From Thermoactinomyces sp. DSM 45891 (GTDB lineage: Bacteria; Bacillota; Bacilli; Thermoactinomycetales; Thermoactinomycetaceae), in assembly GCF_900119485.1 (NCBI RefSeq), contig NZ_FPJZ01000009.1, positions 1 through 64,000 on the forward strand: 64,000 nucleotides of DNA, written 5' to 3'. The translations under genes were made by a program, and so were the position numbers. Under the pieces are notes generated by a model that was not told the origin of the DNA, ran no database searches, and saw nothing but the letters and a program-made list of their open reading frames with translations. Shown here piece after piece: positions 24,960 through 33,455 of the stretch; positions within the stretch are counted from its first letter, which is position 1, and every line of letters begins with the position of its first letter.

Positions 24960-26767
24960 ATGCTGGACCTCCGATTTAGCAGATCAATGGGCCTCCCTCG
25001 ATATCCTGATGAACTATACCGCCCCGTAGAAGTGCCACCAGACTTCCATTCCGTATGGAATCGCCCATCTGCATCGAATGCTGTAGGAATTTTACGCACA
25101 TACGTGTTCAGCAATTTCTCGTATTCGCTTATAACTCGAAGGGGCTTTAAAGCTTCTTCATCTTTGTAGTACATATTTAAAATGTCAGTAGATGTAGATC
25201 GCTTCTTTCCCCTCTTGAATCTTGAAGTTCTGTCCTCGATTCCCACAAAGTCATAGATCAAGTAAGCAATATGACGGTTATTTGTGAGTTCGAAGGAATG
25301 GATGAAGTCAGGTGCATCCTGTTCCTCCATCCGAATCTCCGCAAGTTGCTCTTTATACTTATTTATCATTTCAATTGCATTACTGTACTTCTTCAAATGT
25401 TGTTTCTTATTTCGAATGCAATCAGTTATTACAGATTCATACCGAGCTATCTGATCTAATAACTTCTTCTTTCGATTTCTCTGCTTCTGTTGCCATGCTA
25501 GAATCTTCTCGCCGTTCACGCACATCGACATTTCATAGAGAAATTCATCATCAATTTTGTACGAAGTAAATAAATCTTTCTTTGCTACATCTAACTTAGA
25601 TTGGAATTCCTCTTCAAGATCCGACAAACCATCCATATCTATTTCAAAACCGCATCGGGCCATGAATACATCCACCTCTGGCAAGTAGCTATCAATCTCC
25701 GAGTAACAGTCGATTAGCCTTACTGTTTGTTTCATGGTCTCAAACTGCCATTCGAACAAAGCCCATCCATATAGAACATCCCATATGCCATAGATGCCTA
25801 CTATTTCTGTATTGAACGGTGCTGGAGAGCCCTTTCCGAATAGGTCATCAAAGGTATAGACTTCTTTCTCTCCAAGACCTAAAGAGTAACCGTAACGATC
25901 TTGATAGAACTGGTCTATATGCTTTCCGTATCTTTTAAGAAGTGGTTTCAAACCATAAGAAGGAAGATGCTCTGTCATTAAGTACATCCCATCAAGTGTG
26001 TCCCATTTACATCCACGGATGGTATATCCGTCATTCTGGGCAATGTGTAAATCATACCGTGCTGATCCCATATGAAAGGTCTTTCCATGTTTCGAGCTTT
26101 TTAAATATGGGGCTATAACTTCGATAACTCTCGATCTAGTAAGTTGCTTATCACCAGATCTAAAGGCATACTTACTTGATATATCGAGATCATTACGAAG
26201 ATCAACATGACCATACGGCAAGTAGTAACCTTCCTGCAACAACGGAAGCCATATACCAAATCCGATCGAGAGATCCATATAGGAGTCAACACCTGAACCT
26301 TCAAAGTCTCCTGCTGTCATGCTTTCAACTCCAAGTGCCTTAAAGCGATCTTTCCAATCGCTCATTTGTAGTCGACATTCTTCCCGAATTCGACTTATGA
26401 AAATTGATAGCTGTCGGTCTTCCGTCAGAATATGAAAATTAGCAGGCTTGTTTTCAAGTACTTCACGGATTCGTTGGCTTCGATCCTGTTGGTTTTGTTC
26501 TTTCTGGATCTTCATTCCCATTGAAAGAACTTCACCCTTGCTCATCTTTCCGTTTGACAGACGGCCTATCTTACCTTTAAAGAAGGCTTCCTTTGCAAGC
26601 TGAAATATCTCTCGTTCCTTATCCGAAAGCTTCATAATACCTATACGATCAAAAGCATCTTCAATCGTTTCTTCTGATGCCTTTTTCTTCGCCCTTGCCA
26701 AACTAGCTCGTTTTCGTTTCTCTTCTTCTCGGTCAATATTCATATTCAAAGTCAGTTTTAGATTCAT
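24956..26767 (-). CDS. polA: Family A DNA polymerase, N-terminal polypeptide (exonuclease/thumb)
   Basis: 603 aa from the ATG at 26767 (AGGAGGATAACT upstream). Residues about 160-330 form a DEDDy exonuclease-like domain (GDFEGSGVDSYMDLSIGFGIW, GIYGIWDVLYGWALF). The thumb-like end reaches GGTSTGRYSSSGYRG, which in whole polymerases runs into the motif A region now on the next gene. Charged N-terminus (REEEKRKRASLARAKKK). Motif copy 7 lies 40 bases upstream. The two products must associate to form an active polymerase. Confidence 0.88.
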   Translation of the reverse strand: MNLKLTLNMNIDREEEKRKRASLARAKKKASEETIEDAFDRIGIMKLSDKEREIFQLAKEAFFKGKIGRLSNGKMSKGEVLSMGMKIQKEQNQQDRSQRIREVLENKPANFHILTEDRQLSIFISRIREECRLQMSDWKDRFKALGVESMTAGDFEGSGVDSYMDLSIGFGIWLPLLQEGYYLPYGHVDLRNDLDISSKYAFRSGDKQLTRSRVIEVIAPYLKSSKHGKTFHMGSARYDLHIAQNDGYTIRGCKWDTLDGMYLMTEHLPSYGLKPLLKRYGKHIDQFYQDRYGYSLGLGEKEVYTFDDLFGKGSPAPFNTEIVGIYGIWDVLYGWALFEWQFETMKQTVRLIDCYSEIDSYLPEVDVFMARCGFEIDMDGLSDLEEEFQSKLDVAKKDLFTSYKIDDEFLYEMSMCVNGEKILAWQQKQRNRKKKLLDQIARYESVITDCIRNKKQHLKKYSNAIEMINKYKEQLAEIRMEEQDAPDFIHSFELTNNRHIAYLIYDFVGIEDRTSRFKRGKKRSTSTDILNMYYKDEEALKPLRVISEYEKLLNTYVRKIPTAFDADGRFHTEWKSGGTSTGRYSSSGYRGRPIDLLNRRSSI

Positions 26768-26806
26768 AGTTATCCTCCTAAAATATAAACCCCACACACT
26801 TTAGTA

Positions 26807-26832
26807 AGCGCATGGGGTACGAAAAAGAGGAC
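26807..26832 (-). promoter_or_regulatory. Phage 26-bp bipartite promoter-like motif, copy 7
   Basis: GTCCTCTTTT-N10-TGCGCT on the minus strand, between the SSB-like gene and the polymerase. Confidence 0.65.
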
Positions 26833-27569
26833 TAGAAACCAAGAGTTTCATCAGGTGAACTATCAGATTCGACTTCTGGAGATCCGATTCCGATTCGAGA
26901 GACATCAAATCCAAACTTACGGAGGTCTTCGATTTGTTGCTCCGTGCTATTCACTCTAAGAACCTTATCGAAAAGATTATCATCAAACTCAAATCCTTTC
27001 GTTTCTTCAAAGTTCTTACGTTGCTGTGGTGTAAGTGCATCCTCATCGTCCTCTTCGGGATCATACAGAACAATGTCTAGCGAAACCTTTCCTTCACTGG
27101 ACTTAGAAATAAAGAAGGGGTATCTATCTAACTTCTTTGCCTGCTTCTTCATCAAGGTCATAATTTCTTTTCCTTGGTTTGAAGTGAAATCTAAAACAAT
27201 TGGCTGTTTGCCATCTAAATTGACAGCACCCAATAAATAGCGAGTTTTGGCTTTGACAGCATATGCTCGATCTCTAACCAATTTAACTTCACTATCAGAT
27301 GCACCTGATCTCTTTAGGGATTCCGCTTCCTGATACAAAGAATCACAAGCTAAATCATAGAGGTCAATCTGACCAGCTTCTTTAGTACAGGGAGTTGTGT
27401 TGAACACATTGTACACATTGTGCGCTTTATACGAAGAAACACAGTTAGGGATTAGCCGGATTGCATAGCTTTTTCCGTTTGATAGAGATCCAAGAACTTT
27501 AGAGTAATCCACCTTTTCTGTAAGTGCATCCTTAACAGCATCGCTACCTTTTTTTAAAATGTAACTCAA
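26832..27569 (-). CDS. Putative phage single-strand DNA-binding protein
   Basis: 245 aa, TTG start with AAAGGAG 9 bases before. The first half (KSYAIRLIPN, SYKAHNVYNVF, TRYLLGAVNLDGKQPIVLDF) resembles gp32-like phage ssDNA-binding proteins, and the chain ends in an acidic tail (EVESDSSPDETLGF), typical of proteins that recruit partners through the C-terminus. It sits between the polymerase and the sigma-like gene. Function inferred from pattern and place. Confidence 0.6.
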   Translation of the reverse strand: MSYILKKGSDAVKDALTEKVDYSKVLGSLSNGKSYAIRLIPNCVSSYKAHNVYNVFNTTPCTKEAGQIDLYDLACDSLYQEAESLKRSGASDSEVKLVRDRAYAVKAKTRYLLGAVNLDGKQPIVLDFTSNQGKEIMTLMKKQAKKLDRYPFFISKSSEGKVSLDIVLYDPEEDDEDALTPQQRKNFEETKGFEFDDNLFDKVLRVNSTEQQIEDLRKFGFDVSRIGIGSPEVESDSSPDETLGF

Positions 27570-27623
27570 TCATATCCGCTCCTTTTATTTAAACTACTAC
27601 TCTCCGAGAGAGACTCTTATCTA

Positions 27624-27649
27624 AGCGCATGAACACTTCTAAAAAGGAC
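27624..27649 (-). promoter_or_regulatory. Phage 26-bp bipartite promoter-like motif, copy 8
   Basis: GTCCTTTTTA-N10-TGCGCT on the minus strand, 55 bases before the SSB-like gene. Confidence 0.6.
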
Positions 27650-27659
27650 ATCTTAATTA

Positions 27660-28391
27660 TTAGGCTACTAATCTATCTTCATATTCCCGTTGAATAAAAG
27701 CTTGGACTTCAAGTTTGAACCGTTGAATAAACTTTTTGTTCGACTCTTCTTTAGTTCCAAACCTGATACACATATCCCGAGCAACAGTCACATTAGTTGG
27801 GTAGTCCGGATCGTATAACCGTTTGAGAATAAAAATACGTCTTGAACACTTACCAAATCTATTAATAAGGGCTTGTACTATTTCTTCACCAACTATCGTC
27901 TTTTCAACATCTTCATGAGAATCAGGTATGTACATCGTGACCTTTTGTCGCACCTTCATATCTGTTTCTTCTGTAACATCATCATATGAAAATTCATTTC
28001 TAGCCAAGGATGAGCGACGTTGATAGTATTCACTAGTTGCTTGACGGAAAGCTTTGCTAACTAAGGCAGAGAAATCATACCTACCATTGTATCGCTCTGC
28101 TGCTAGAAGTAATTTTTTCTTCAACCGACGCTCATATGCTGTTTCTCCATGCTCATCTCTTGTCCGATTAAAACATAATCCATGCTGGTAATAGAGTCTC
28201 ATCATGTCCTTTCGGAACACTTCAAGGATATACCACATTGGAAGAGTAAAGTTTTCTTCACGTACCTGTTTTCCTTCTCTTTTAAGCCGTTTGATATCGC
28301 TCTGGGTAGCAAATGCTAATTTGTTAATTTCTGTTGTGGTTAGTGTAGTTAGATCTTTATAGTACAATGCATCTACTATGTTATTTATCAT
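27660..28391 (-). CDS. Putative phage sigma factor
   Basis: 243 aa. The middle (NGRYDFSALVSKAFRQATSEYYQRRSSLARNEFSYDD) resembles sigma region 2. The end (IVQALINRFGKCSRRIFILKRLYD ... NVTVARDMCIRFG ... KKFIQRFKLEVQAFI) resembles region 4 with a helix-turn-helix. GGAAGGGG precedes the ATG. Its own promoter is sigma-A-like and flanked by SOS boxes, while downstream genes carry the ten-copy motif that such a factor might read. The sigma call is from pattern, moderately sure. Confidence 0.55.
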   Translation of the reverse strand: MINNIVDALYYKDLTTLTTTEINKLAFATQSDIKRLKREGKQVREENFTLPMWYILEVFRKDMMRLYYQHGLCFNRTRDEHGETAYERRLKKKLLLAAERYNGRYDFSALVSKAFRQATSEYYQRRSSLARNEFSYDDVTEETDMKVRQKVTMYIPDSHEDVEKTIVGEEIVQALINRFGKCSRRIFILKRLYDPDYPTNVTVARDMCIRFGTKEESNKKFIQRFKLEVQAFIQREYEDRLVA

Positions 28392-28475
28392 GTGTTACCC
28401 CTTCCAGATTTTCGGTCAGGAAACACACGAGATCCCTAAATATCTTATTTCCACACAATACTAAATACATTAAAA

Positions 28476-28487
28476 GAACATATGTTC
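28476..28487. promoter_or_regulatory. SOS (LexA) box
   Basis: GAACATATGTTC, perfect match to the Bacillus GAAC-N4-GTTC box, just downstream of the -10 of the sigma-like gene promoter. Confidence 0.75.
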
Positions 28488-28505
28488 TTATTGCTAATAG
28501 AACAG

Positions 28506-28534
28506 ATTATGTGATAATGTTTAAGACATAGCAA
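28506..28534 (-). promoter_or_regulatory. Sigma-A-like promoter of the sigma-like gene
   Basis: TTGCTA, 17-bp spacer, CATAAT on the minus strand, between the two SOS boxes. Confidence 0.5.
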
Positions 28535-28549
28535 ATGGACACACAAAGA

Positions 28550-28561
28550 GAACATACGTTC
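28550..28561. promoter_or_regulatory. SOS (LexA) box
   Basis: GAACATACGTTC, perfect GAAC-N4-GTTC, 15 bases upstream of the -35. Confidence 0.75.
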
Positions 28562-28963
28562 TCCGCGTGGACAGTAAGAACACATTTGTTTAATATGTAC
28601 CAGAGTAAAAAATATACAGACTATTATATATCTTTCTCCAAAAAGATATTGACAGTTCTATATTGTGTACGTGGTTTCAGAGGGACCCCGTATATTTCCA
28701 ATTCTATAAACAATGTACTCTCCAAATTATATTGTTTATAAAGCGCAGACTCTCCAAAGTTGCGCAGACTTCTATGGTACATCTCTTGTGTACTCCACTA
28801 GTATTTTACTGGTGGAGTATTTGCAGTTTCATTAAACTAGTCGTATAAAATCATGTAAGATTTTGATTATAACACATTACTCTTTAAATGTAAATAGTTT
28901 TTAAGGATTAAACAACTTATTTTCATTTAAATTTTGTATATAATTATATATTTTCAGCATCAC
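28562..28963. other. Gene-free stretch upstream of the sigma-like gene
   Basis: About 400 AT-rich bases without a supported gene. It holds two GCGCAGACT repeats (28743-28751 and 28762-28770) and a hairpin ACTCCAC-TAG ... CTG-GTGGAGT (about 28793-28818) that may end primase transcripts poorly. Confidence 0.4.
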
Positions 28964-29959
28964 TCAACGTATATCGCCATAGATTATATTCCCTGTATGT
29001 ACGGGCACTAAACCCAAACCTTGATGAATAACTCTATTTTCGATGATCTTACTTAGAATATGAAATTCCTTTATTTCATTTGCATCTTTATATTCTCTAG
29101 GTATTGATGCAACATTTACCTTCAAAAAAGGACATAGACTTTTAATAGCTTGCTCTCTCATCTCTCGTCCTGCATCATCATTATCTGCCATGATAATCAC
29201 CTCTTCTAGTGGGCTTTTAGTGATTAAGTCAACCTGTTCTTTTGATAATCTACTTGTTCCTAGTGCGATTGCAGAATCATTGGTTACAGACATGATATAC
29301 ATAGCATCGATTTCTGCCTCAACTATCACGACTATCTTGGACTTCTTCTTGTGAACCCGATCCATCCCGTATAGGAGTTTTCGAATCGGGTATCCGTTCT
29401 TCTCGTAATAAAAGATCTTTGATCCACAGTGCCGATACTTCACAGATGCAAGTCGGCCATCAGGGAAATACCAGGGTATAACAATCCGATCTCTTTTGGG
29501 ATCATATCGGATGTTCATCTCTATTTCTATTTCTTTCGAAATCCCCCGACCTCTAAGGTAGTCATTAGGTTGAGTAAATCGATCTAGGAACGTTTGTGGT
29601 ATCCCGATTCTTTGTTTTTGAAACCGTATTCGGGAGAAATCGACCTTTAGACGGTCCTCTTCGGTGATTTCTCGGGCATACTCGCTAAGTAGATATGCTT
29701 CTGTTTCATACTCAGTTTCTTGACGCAGATAAGCTAGTAACTTAACAAAGTTCCCACTCTTATATTCTCCTGTACCACCTGAATCTCCCCACGATCCATT
29801 GCTAAGGCTTACAAAAAATGAAGGGCTAAAATCATACCGAAATGGGGAACAGGCAATAAGTTTTTTAGTAGTCCATCTTTCTCTATGCCAATAGTACCCA
29901 GAAAGTTCCCGTTCTATATCCACATCAACTCTAGAATGTCGTACCTTCACATATGCCAT
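28964..29959 (-). CDS. DnaG-like DNA primase
   Basis: 331 aa. The N-terminus has a degenerate CHC2-like zinc region (LIACSPFRYDFSPSFFVS, GSWGDSGG) with most Cys lost. The TOPRIM core shows VVIVEAEIDAMYI, AIALGTSRLS and VIIMADNDDAGREM. It makes RNA primers for phage replication. GGTGGTGGAGAG precedes the ATG. First-transcribed partner is the helicase gene 11 bases upstream. Confidence 0.88.
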   Translation of the reverse strand: MAYVKVRHSRVDVDIERELSGYYWHRERWTTKKLIACSPFRYDFSPSFFVSLSNGSWGDSGGTGEYKSGNFVKLLAYLRQETEYETEAYLLSEYAREITEEDRLKVDFSRIRFQKQRIGIPQTFLDRFTQPNDYLRGRGISKEIEIEMNIRYDPKRDRIVIPWYFPDGRLASVKYRHCGSKIFYYEKNGYPIRKLLYGMDRVHKKKSKIVVIVEAEIDAMYIMSVTNDSAIALGTSRLSKEQVDLITKSPLEEVIIMADNDDAGREMREQAIKSLCPFLKVNVASIPREYKDANEIKEFHILSKIIENRVIHQGLGLVPVHTGNIIYGDIR

Positions 29960-29970
29960 CTCTCCACCAC

Positions 29971-31317
29971 CTAGAAATTATCCAGAAATTGATTGGCTAC
30001 ATTTTCTCCGGTAGGAACCTCTGTAATAATTCCGAGCCCTGGTAGATAAATGAGATCAACTTCCACACCCTCTCCACCGTTACGTCCCTTGCCAAGCTGG
30101 ATGATGCCTTCTCCTTGCATAGCTAGTGTGTCTACACCGATTAATAAGGTACTGTCTTCGAGAAGTTGTTTTGTCTTTTTCACTTCGGATCGTCGAGGTG
30201 GTCGGATAGAACGAGTACCCGACTCGTCCATTTCTGCCGATGTTTCTTCGGCTTGAGTAATTGCATGTATTACGGTTCTCGTCCTTCCTGCCAAATGACG
30301 TAACTTCTTCGAAGTTTGTGCCGCTGCTCCCCCCGTTGTACCATCTCCGGGTAAATAATCTAAATAATAGAATGGATCAACGAGTACCACGTCTGCCTTC
30401 GTTGTAATAATATCGTGTTCTAAAGTTCGAATTCCTCGATCCATAAAATCCTCGTCATCAATCCCTCTAACTATGATTGTTCCTGAAATACTATTGTTGA
30501 GTTTTTCTAAAAATCCCTGTAAAGCTTGTTCATCATGTAGCGAACCTAGAAGAAGATCCTTATTTCGAAATCCAGCATGTAGCACTTGTCCATTGTAATT
30601 GGTAGAAAATACTCCTTGATCAGCAGATACAATAGAAAGGATACGCGCTAGGATCTCATATACGGTCATCTCCATGCCCCAAACTAAAACGGTGGCCCCC
30701 TGTTGAGCAGCCGATACTACTTCGGAAGTCGTAACCATCGATTTTCCTCGACCTGATCGTCCGAACCATACAATAAGTGAAGAAGATGCATAACCTCCGA
30801 TCTCTTGATTAATGGTGTCGAACCTACTTTTCCAAACTCGGAAACTGTCGCCATCCTTACGCCGTTGGTATTCCTGTAGAAACTTATCAACGTCTCGTTT
30901 CAAGTTGGTTCCGACACTAGTACGATTACTATGTTCGTTAAGTAGGTGATCTGCTTCCTCCCTCAACCATTCAAGAAACTTGGTTCGTTCGGAATTCGAT
31001 GAACTACTAAACTTCGGAGCTACTTCTTTTTGTAGCCACTCATGGGTTCGTACCCCGAGTGAGAACTCTTTGACTTGGCTGACTAGGTACTCGTATGTAT
31101 CTGATGTCGGTTCGTACAACAAACCTGTTTCCTCTACTACGGTAAGATAGTCAGGTGTTTGCCCCTTATTTCTATCAGCATAATCTTGAATGAAACGTAA
31201 AGCTTCTCTTTCAGATGTCGTGCTGAAATGATGATCTCTAAGATTAAACCGCTTAATCGCTTGTGCATCTTGTAGATCTAATATCTTGGATAATAGCTTT
31301 TCTCCTGCTCGGCTCAT
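29971..31317 (-). CDS. DnaB-like replicative helicase
   Basis: 448 aa. RecA-fold with Walker A WFGRSGRGKSMVTT and Walker B DVVLVDPFYYLDYL, then IHAITQAEETS and an SEVKKTKQLLEDSTLLIG arginine-finger region. It unwinds DNA at the phage fork. Weak DnaB-type N-terminal domain. AGGAGG precedes the ATG; it lies 11 bases after the loader gene. Confidence 0.88.
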   Translation of the reverse strand: MSRAGEKLLSKILDLQDAQAIKRFNLRDHHFSTTSEREALRFIQDYADRNKGQTPDYLTVVEETGLLYEPTSDTYEYLVSQVKEFSLGVRTHEWLQKEVAPKFSSSSNSERTKFLEWLREEADHLLNEHSNRTSVGTNLKRDVDKFLQEYQRRKDGDSFRVWKSRFDTINQEIGGYASSSLIVWFGRSGRGKSMVTTSEVVSAAQQGATVLVWGMEMTVYEILARILSIVSADQGVFSTNYNGQVLHAGFRNKDLLLGSLHDEQALQGFLEKLNNSISGTIIVRGIDDEDFMDRGIRTLEHDIITTKADVVLVDPFYYLDYLPGDGTTGGAAAQTSKKLRHLAGRTRTVIHAITQAEETSAEMDESGTRSIRPPRRSEVKKTKQLLEDSTLLIGVDTLAMQGEGIIQLGKGRNGGEGVEVDLIYLPGLGIITEVPTGENVANQFLDNF

Positions 31318-31328
31318 TTGACCACCTC

Positions 31329-32114
31329 CTATCGACGGAATCCCCTCTTCGATTCACCACTGAATGCAATTTCTAGACACATATCACGGGTGCGATCCCA
31401 TATTTGTTTAGAGTACATACTTCCTATGTCTTGAAGAGGGATGTTTGAGGTATAGACTGTCGGTTTGATCATTGTATTTCGATAGTTAATTATGCTATGA
31501 ATATCCGAAGTAAAGGCTTCTGTTGAACTCCTAAGACCAATATCATCGAACACTAAGAGATCAACATTCTTCATTGACTCTACGTTTTCGTAGTATCTAC
31601 CACTTGCCCTTTCTGCAATTTCTTTCGGTACGTTTGGTCTAGTAGCTTCGCTATATAACGTTTGTAATTCATTCATGCTCATGAAATAGACAGGCCGTCT
31701 CTTCGGTTTCAGTCCTCTCTTAATGCTACCAACATACTGATACTTGAGATATTCGTTTCCAATCGCAATTGCTGTTGTCGTCTTTCCTGTTCCAGTGATG
31801 TGTGAACACAGGTAGAGTGATTTGATTCGATCCTTTTCAGGTAAAGCAGTATCAAACATTTTCTTAAATGACTCAACATATTTTTCAATGACTGCATAAG
31901 CTTCGGGTTGCGATTCTTCTACAGGTGAATTTGCCAATGTCGTATGCATGTATTGACGTGGAATGTTAGCAGCAAAGAGTCTACCACCTTCTCCAGTAGC
32001 TCCATGGATCGTGATCCAATGAGGACAAAGCACATGACATTTCCCTTTAACACCTGCTATGGTGCAGAGTGTGGAAATAATACAGTTTTGTTCGTTTGTT
32101 TTGTTGCTGTCCAT
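31329..32114 (-). CDS. DnaC/DnaI-like helicase loader
   Basis: 261 aa. An N-terminal Cys/His cluster (NCIISTLC, KGKCHVLCPHW) like the DnaI zinc region, then an AAA+ domain with Walker A HITGTGKTTTAIAIG, Walker B NVDLLVFDDIGLRS and a sensor TVYTSNIPLQDI. It loads the neighbouring helicase. AGGAGG precedes the ATG. Confidence 0.9.
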   Translation of the reverse strand: MDSNKTNEQNCIISTLCTIAGVKGKCHVLCPHWITIHGATGEGGRLFAANIPRQYMHTTLANSPVEESQPEAYAVIEKYVESFKKMFDTALPEKDRIKSLYLCSHITGTGKTTTAIAIGNEYLKYQYVGSIKRGLKPKRRPVYFMSMNELQTLYSEATRPNVPKEIAERASGRYYENVESMKNVDLLVFDDIGLRSSTEAFTSDIHSIINYRNTMIKPTVYTSNIPLQDIGSMYSKQIWDRTRDMCLEIAFSGESKRGFRR

Positions 32115-32124
32115 GTTATACCTC

Positions 32125-32499
32125 CTAGAACCAATCAGTTGCTTCTTCTATAGACATCGTTTGAGTAGTTAGTTCTTCGCTTTTATCTTGATGTGCTTTC
32201 AGTACTTTAGGAAGAATACTTTCACGTTTATAAGCAAACATGAACCAAAACGAGATGCCTGGGTATTGATGACTTGGGCTATGTTGACGTATGCATTCGT
32301 CAATAAAAGTCTTTGTTATTTCGGGACCATAAGTGTCAATCATTCTGCGAATATTCTTTGCTTCCATAGGGATGCTGTTACAAACATACGGAATGCCAAA
32401 TCGCTCTTCGTGTTGATCTGATAGGTATTGACGGAAGGTCGTTGCATTCCATTTTTCGATAGCCTTCTCTCTCCAAGTAATAGTCGGTTTCTTTTTCAT
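32125..32499 (-). CDS. Small replication-module protein, unknown
   Basis: 124 aa, no recognised family. Two helical regions (EAKNIRRMIDTYGPEITKTFIDECIRQ and FWFMFAYKRESILPKVLKAHQDK) recall DnaD-like or loader-accessory proteins. First gene of the loader-helicase-primase transcript, with AAAGGAG and motif copy 9 upstream. A primosome accessory role is a guess from place. Confidence 0.5.
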   Translation of the reverse strand: MKKKPTITWREKAIEKWNATTFRQYLSDQHEERFGIPYVCNSIPMEAKNIRRMIDTYGPEITKTFIDECIRQHSPSHQYPGISFWFMFAYKRESILPKVLKAHQDKSEELTTQTMSIEEATDWF

Positions 32500-32529
32500 A
32501 GATCGTCTCCTTTAATAATCTCTTCTCTA

Positions 32530-32555
32530 AGCGCATGAGGTATCAAAAAGAGGAC
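32530..32555 (-). promoter_or_regulatory. Phage 26-bp bipartite promoter-like motif, copy 9
   Basis: GTCCTCTTTT-N10-TGCGCT on the minus strand, 31 bases before the 32499 start. Confidence 0.65.
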
Positions 32556-32559
32556 ATAA

Positions 32560-32600
32560 AAAATCGCGATGTCTAATCTTTTTTTTGACATCGCAATCTT
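32560..32600 (-). terminator. Terminator
   Basis: GATTGCGATGTC and GACATCGCGATT arms followed by TTTTT on the minus strand, just upstream of motif copy 9. Confidence 0.65.
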
Positions 32601-32604
32601 TTAT

Positions 32605-32692
32605 CTAGTTATGTTTAGTTATTGTTACAAGTTAGTTATTGTTAGTGTAAGGCTGAACGGTGTCGGCTTGATCTGACACGGGTGTAATTAAC
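32605..32692. repeat. Iteron-like repeats plus conserved block shared with 60.1 kb
   Basis: TTAGTTATTGTTA occurs twice (32615-32627, 32632-32644; 17-bp period) with a degenerate third copy before it. It is followed by GTGTAAGG-N4-AACGGTGTCGG and an inverted TGTCAG. The same layout, with 16-17-bp-period repeats, recurs at 60.09-60.17 kb. Confidence 0.55.
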
Positions 32693-32696
32693 ACGG

Positions 32697-33085
32697 TTAA
32701 AAGATCTCTAGACTGGACACAGGCATGATGGTATAGATCGTATTGTCGAACTTCTGATTCTTGCCCCGACGCTTAACCCTTTTAATAATCGACTGCCCTT
32801 TCCACTGGAAGTTTTCTAACCTCTTCAATCGCTCTCCCACCGTTTGTCTGGATATTCCTAGCCGTTGAGCTAATAGTGACTGTGACGGATAGCAACGTCC
32901 TTCTTCGTCCATAAAGGCTGCAATTCCACAAAGGGTCTACCATAGTTCGGGACCGAGAGAGCTAACAAGTCCGTCATGGACCGCATCAACATACATTTTA
33001 AGAAAGATCCTTGGTTTTATTTTTGCTCTCCACCGACGAGTTCGAATTCCCGTTCGGTTTGGATAGATACATAATTTTTGTTCAA
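32697..33085 (-). pseudogene. Broken winged-helix initiator-like gene (frameshift and amber stop)
   Basis: A TTG at 33085, six bases after AGGAGGGG, begins (M)NKNYVSIQTEREFELVGGEQK and then stops (TAA). The -1 frame continues with KPRIFLKMYVDAVHDGLVSS and LGPELW, meets an in-frame TAG, and goes on as TLCGIAAFMDEEGRCYPSQS with LAQRLGISRQTVGERLKRL. Joined, these match one winged-helix replication/regulatory family in which the W-x-TL and MD..G.CYPSQ parts are contiguous. Two separate lesions point to decay rather than recoding. Confidence 0.7.
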
Positions 33086-33175
33086 ATATATCCCCTCCTA
33101 ACATATAAAAGCGTATTAAGAAGGACTGACGAGACAATAATTGAGATAAATAAACGAAGATTGGCGGTACATATA

Positions 33176-33418
33176 ATGTCTTCCGATTTCAAATTAAATT
33201 TATGCGCGGGAGTAGCTGCAATTTTATTCTTGGTCACTCTCATAATCTTTTCCAAATTTCTTAGTCGCAAAGGACTAGCTATAGGAATCCTATTGCCACT
33301 TTTGATTCTATTGGGCATGGCAACTCATACAGTCATTCTTATCCCCATCGCTATTCTTGGTCAGGCATTATTTTTGCTTCCTATTGTGATCGCAATGTGG
33401 AGGAATCTAAAAGAATAG
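33176..33418 (+). CDS. Small plus-strand membrane protein, unknown
   Basis: 80 aa from the ATG at 33176, weak ribosome site. Two or three hydrophobic helices (about 8-26, 32-50, 52-73) and a charged end (MWRNLKE). No family recognised. It starts beside the broken initiator-like gene and faces another membrane gene. Confidence 0.4.
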   Translation: MSSDFKLNLCAGVAAILFLVTLIIFSKFLSRKGLAIGILLPLLILLGMATHTVILIPIAILGQALFLLPIVIAMWRNLKE

Positions 33419-33423
33419 TAAGA

Positions 33424-33455
33424 AAAATAAACCGACCCCTAAAAGGATCGGCTTT
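33424..33455. terminator. Bidirectional terminator
   Basis: CCGACCC and GGATCGG arms (one G-U) between convergent genes, with T-tracts on both strands. Confidence 0.6.

Noticed and set aside
28743..28770. Further copy of the 26-bp motif (AAGCGCAGACT)
   Set aside because: Only the GCGCA box is present; the GTCC box is missing at the fixed distance.
28535..28848. Two small plus-strand ORFs upstream of the sigma-like gene
   Set aside because: No ribosome sites, odd composition, and they overlap SOS boxes and promoter sequence.
33104..33125. Motif copy before the broken initiator gene
   Set aside because: AGCGTA and GGAC are present but only 17 bp apart instead of 26.
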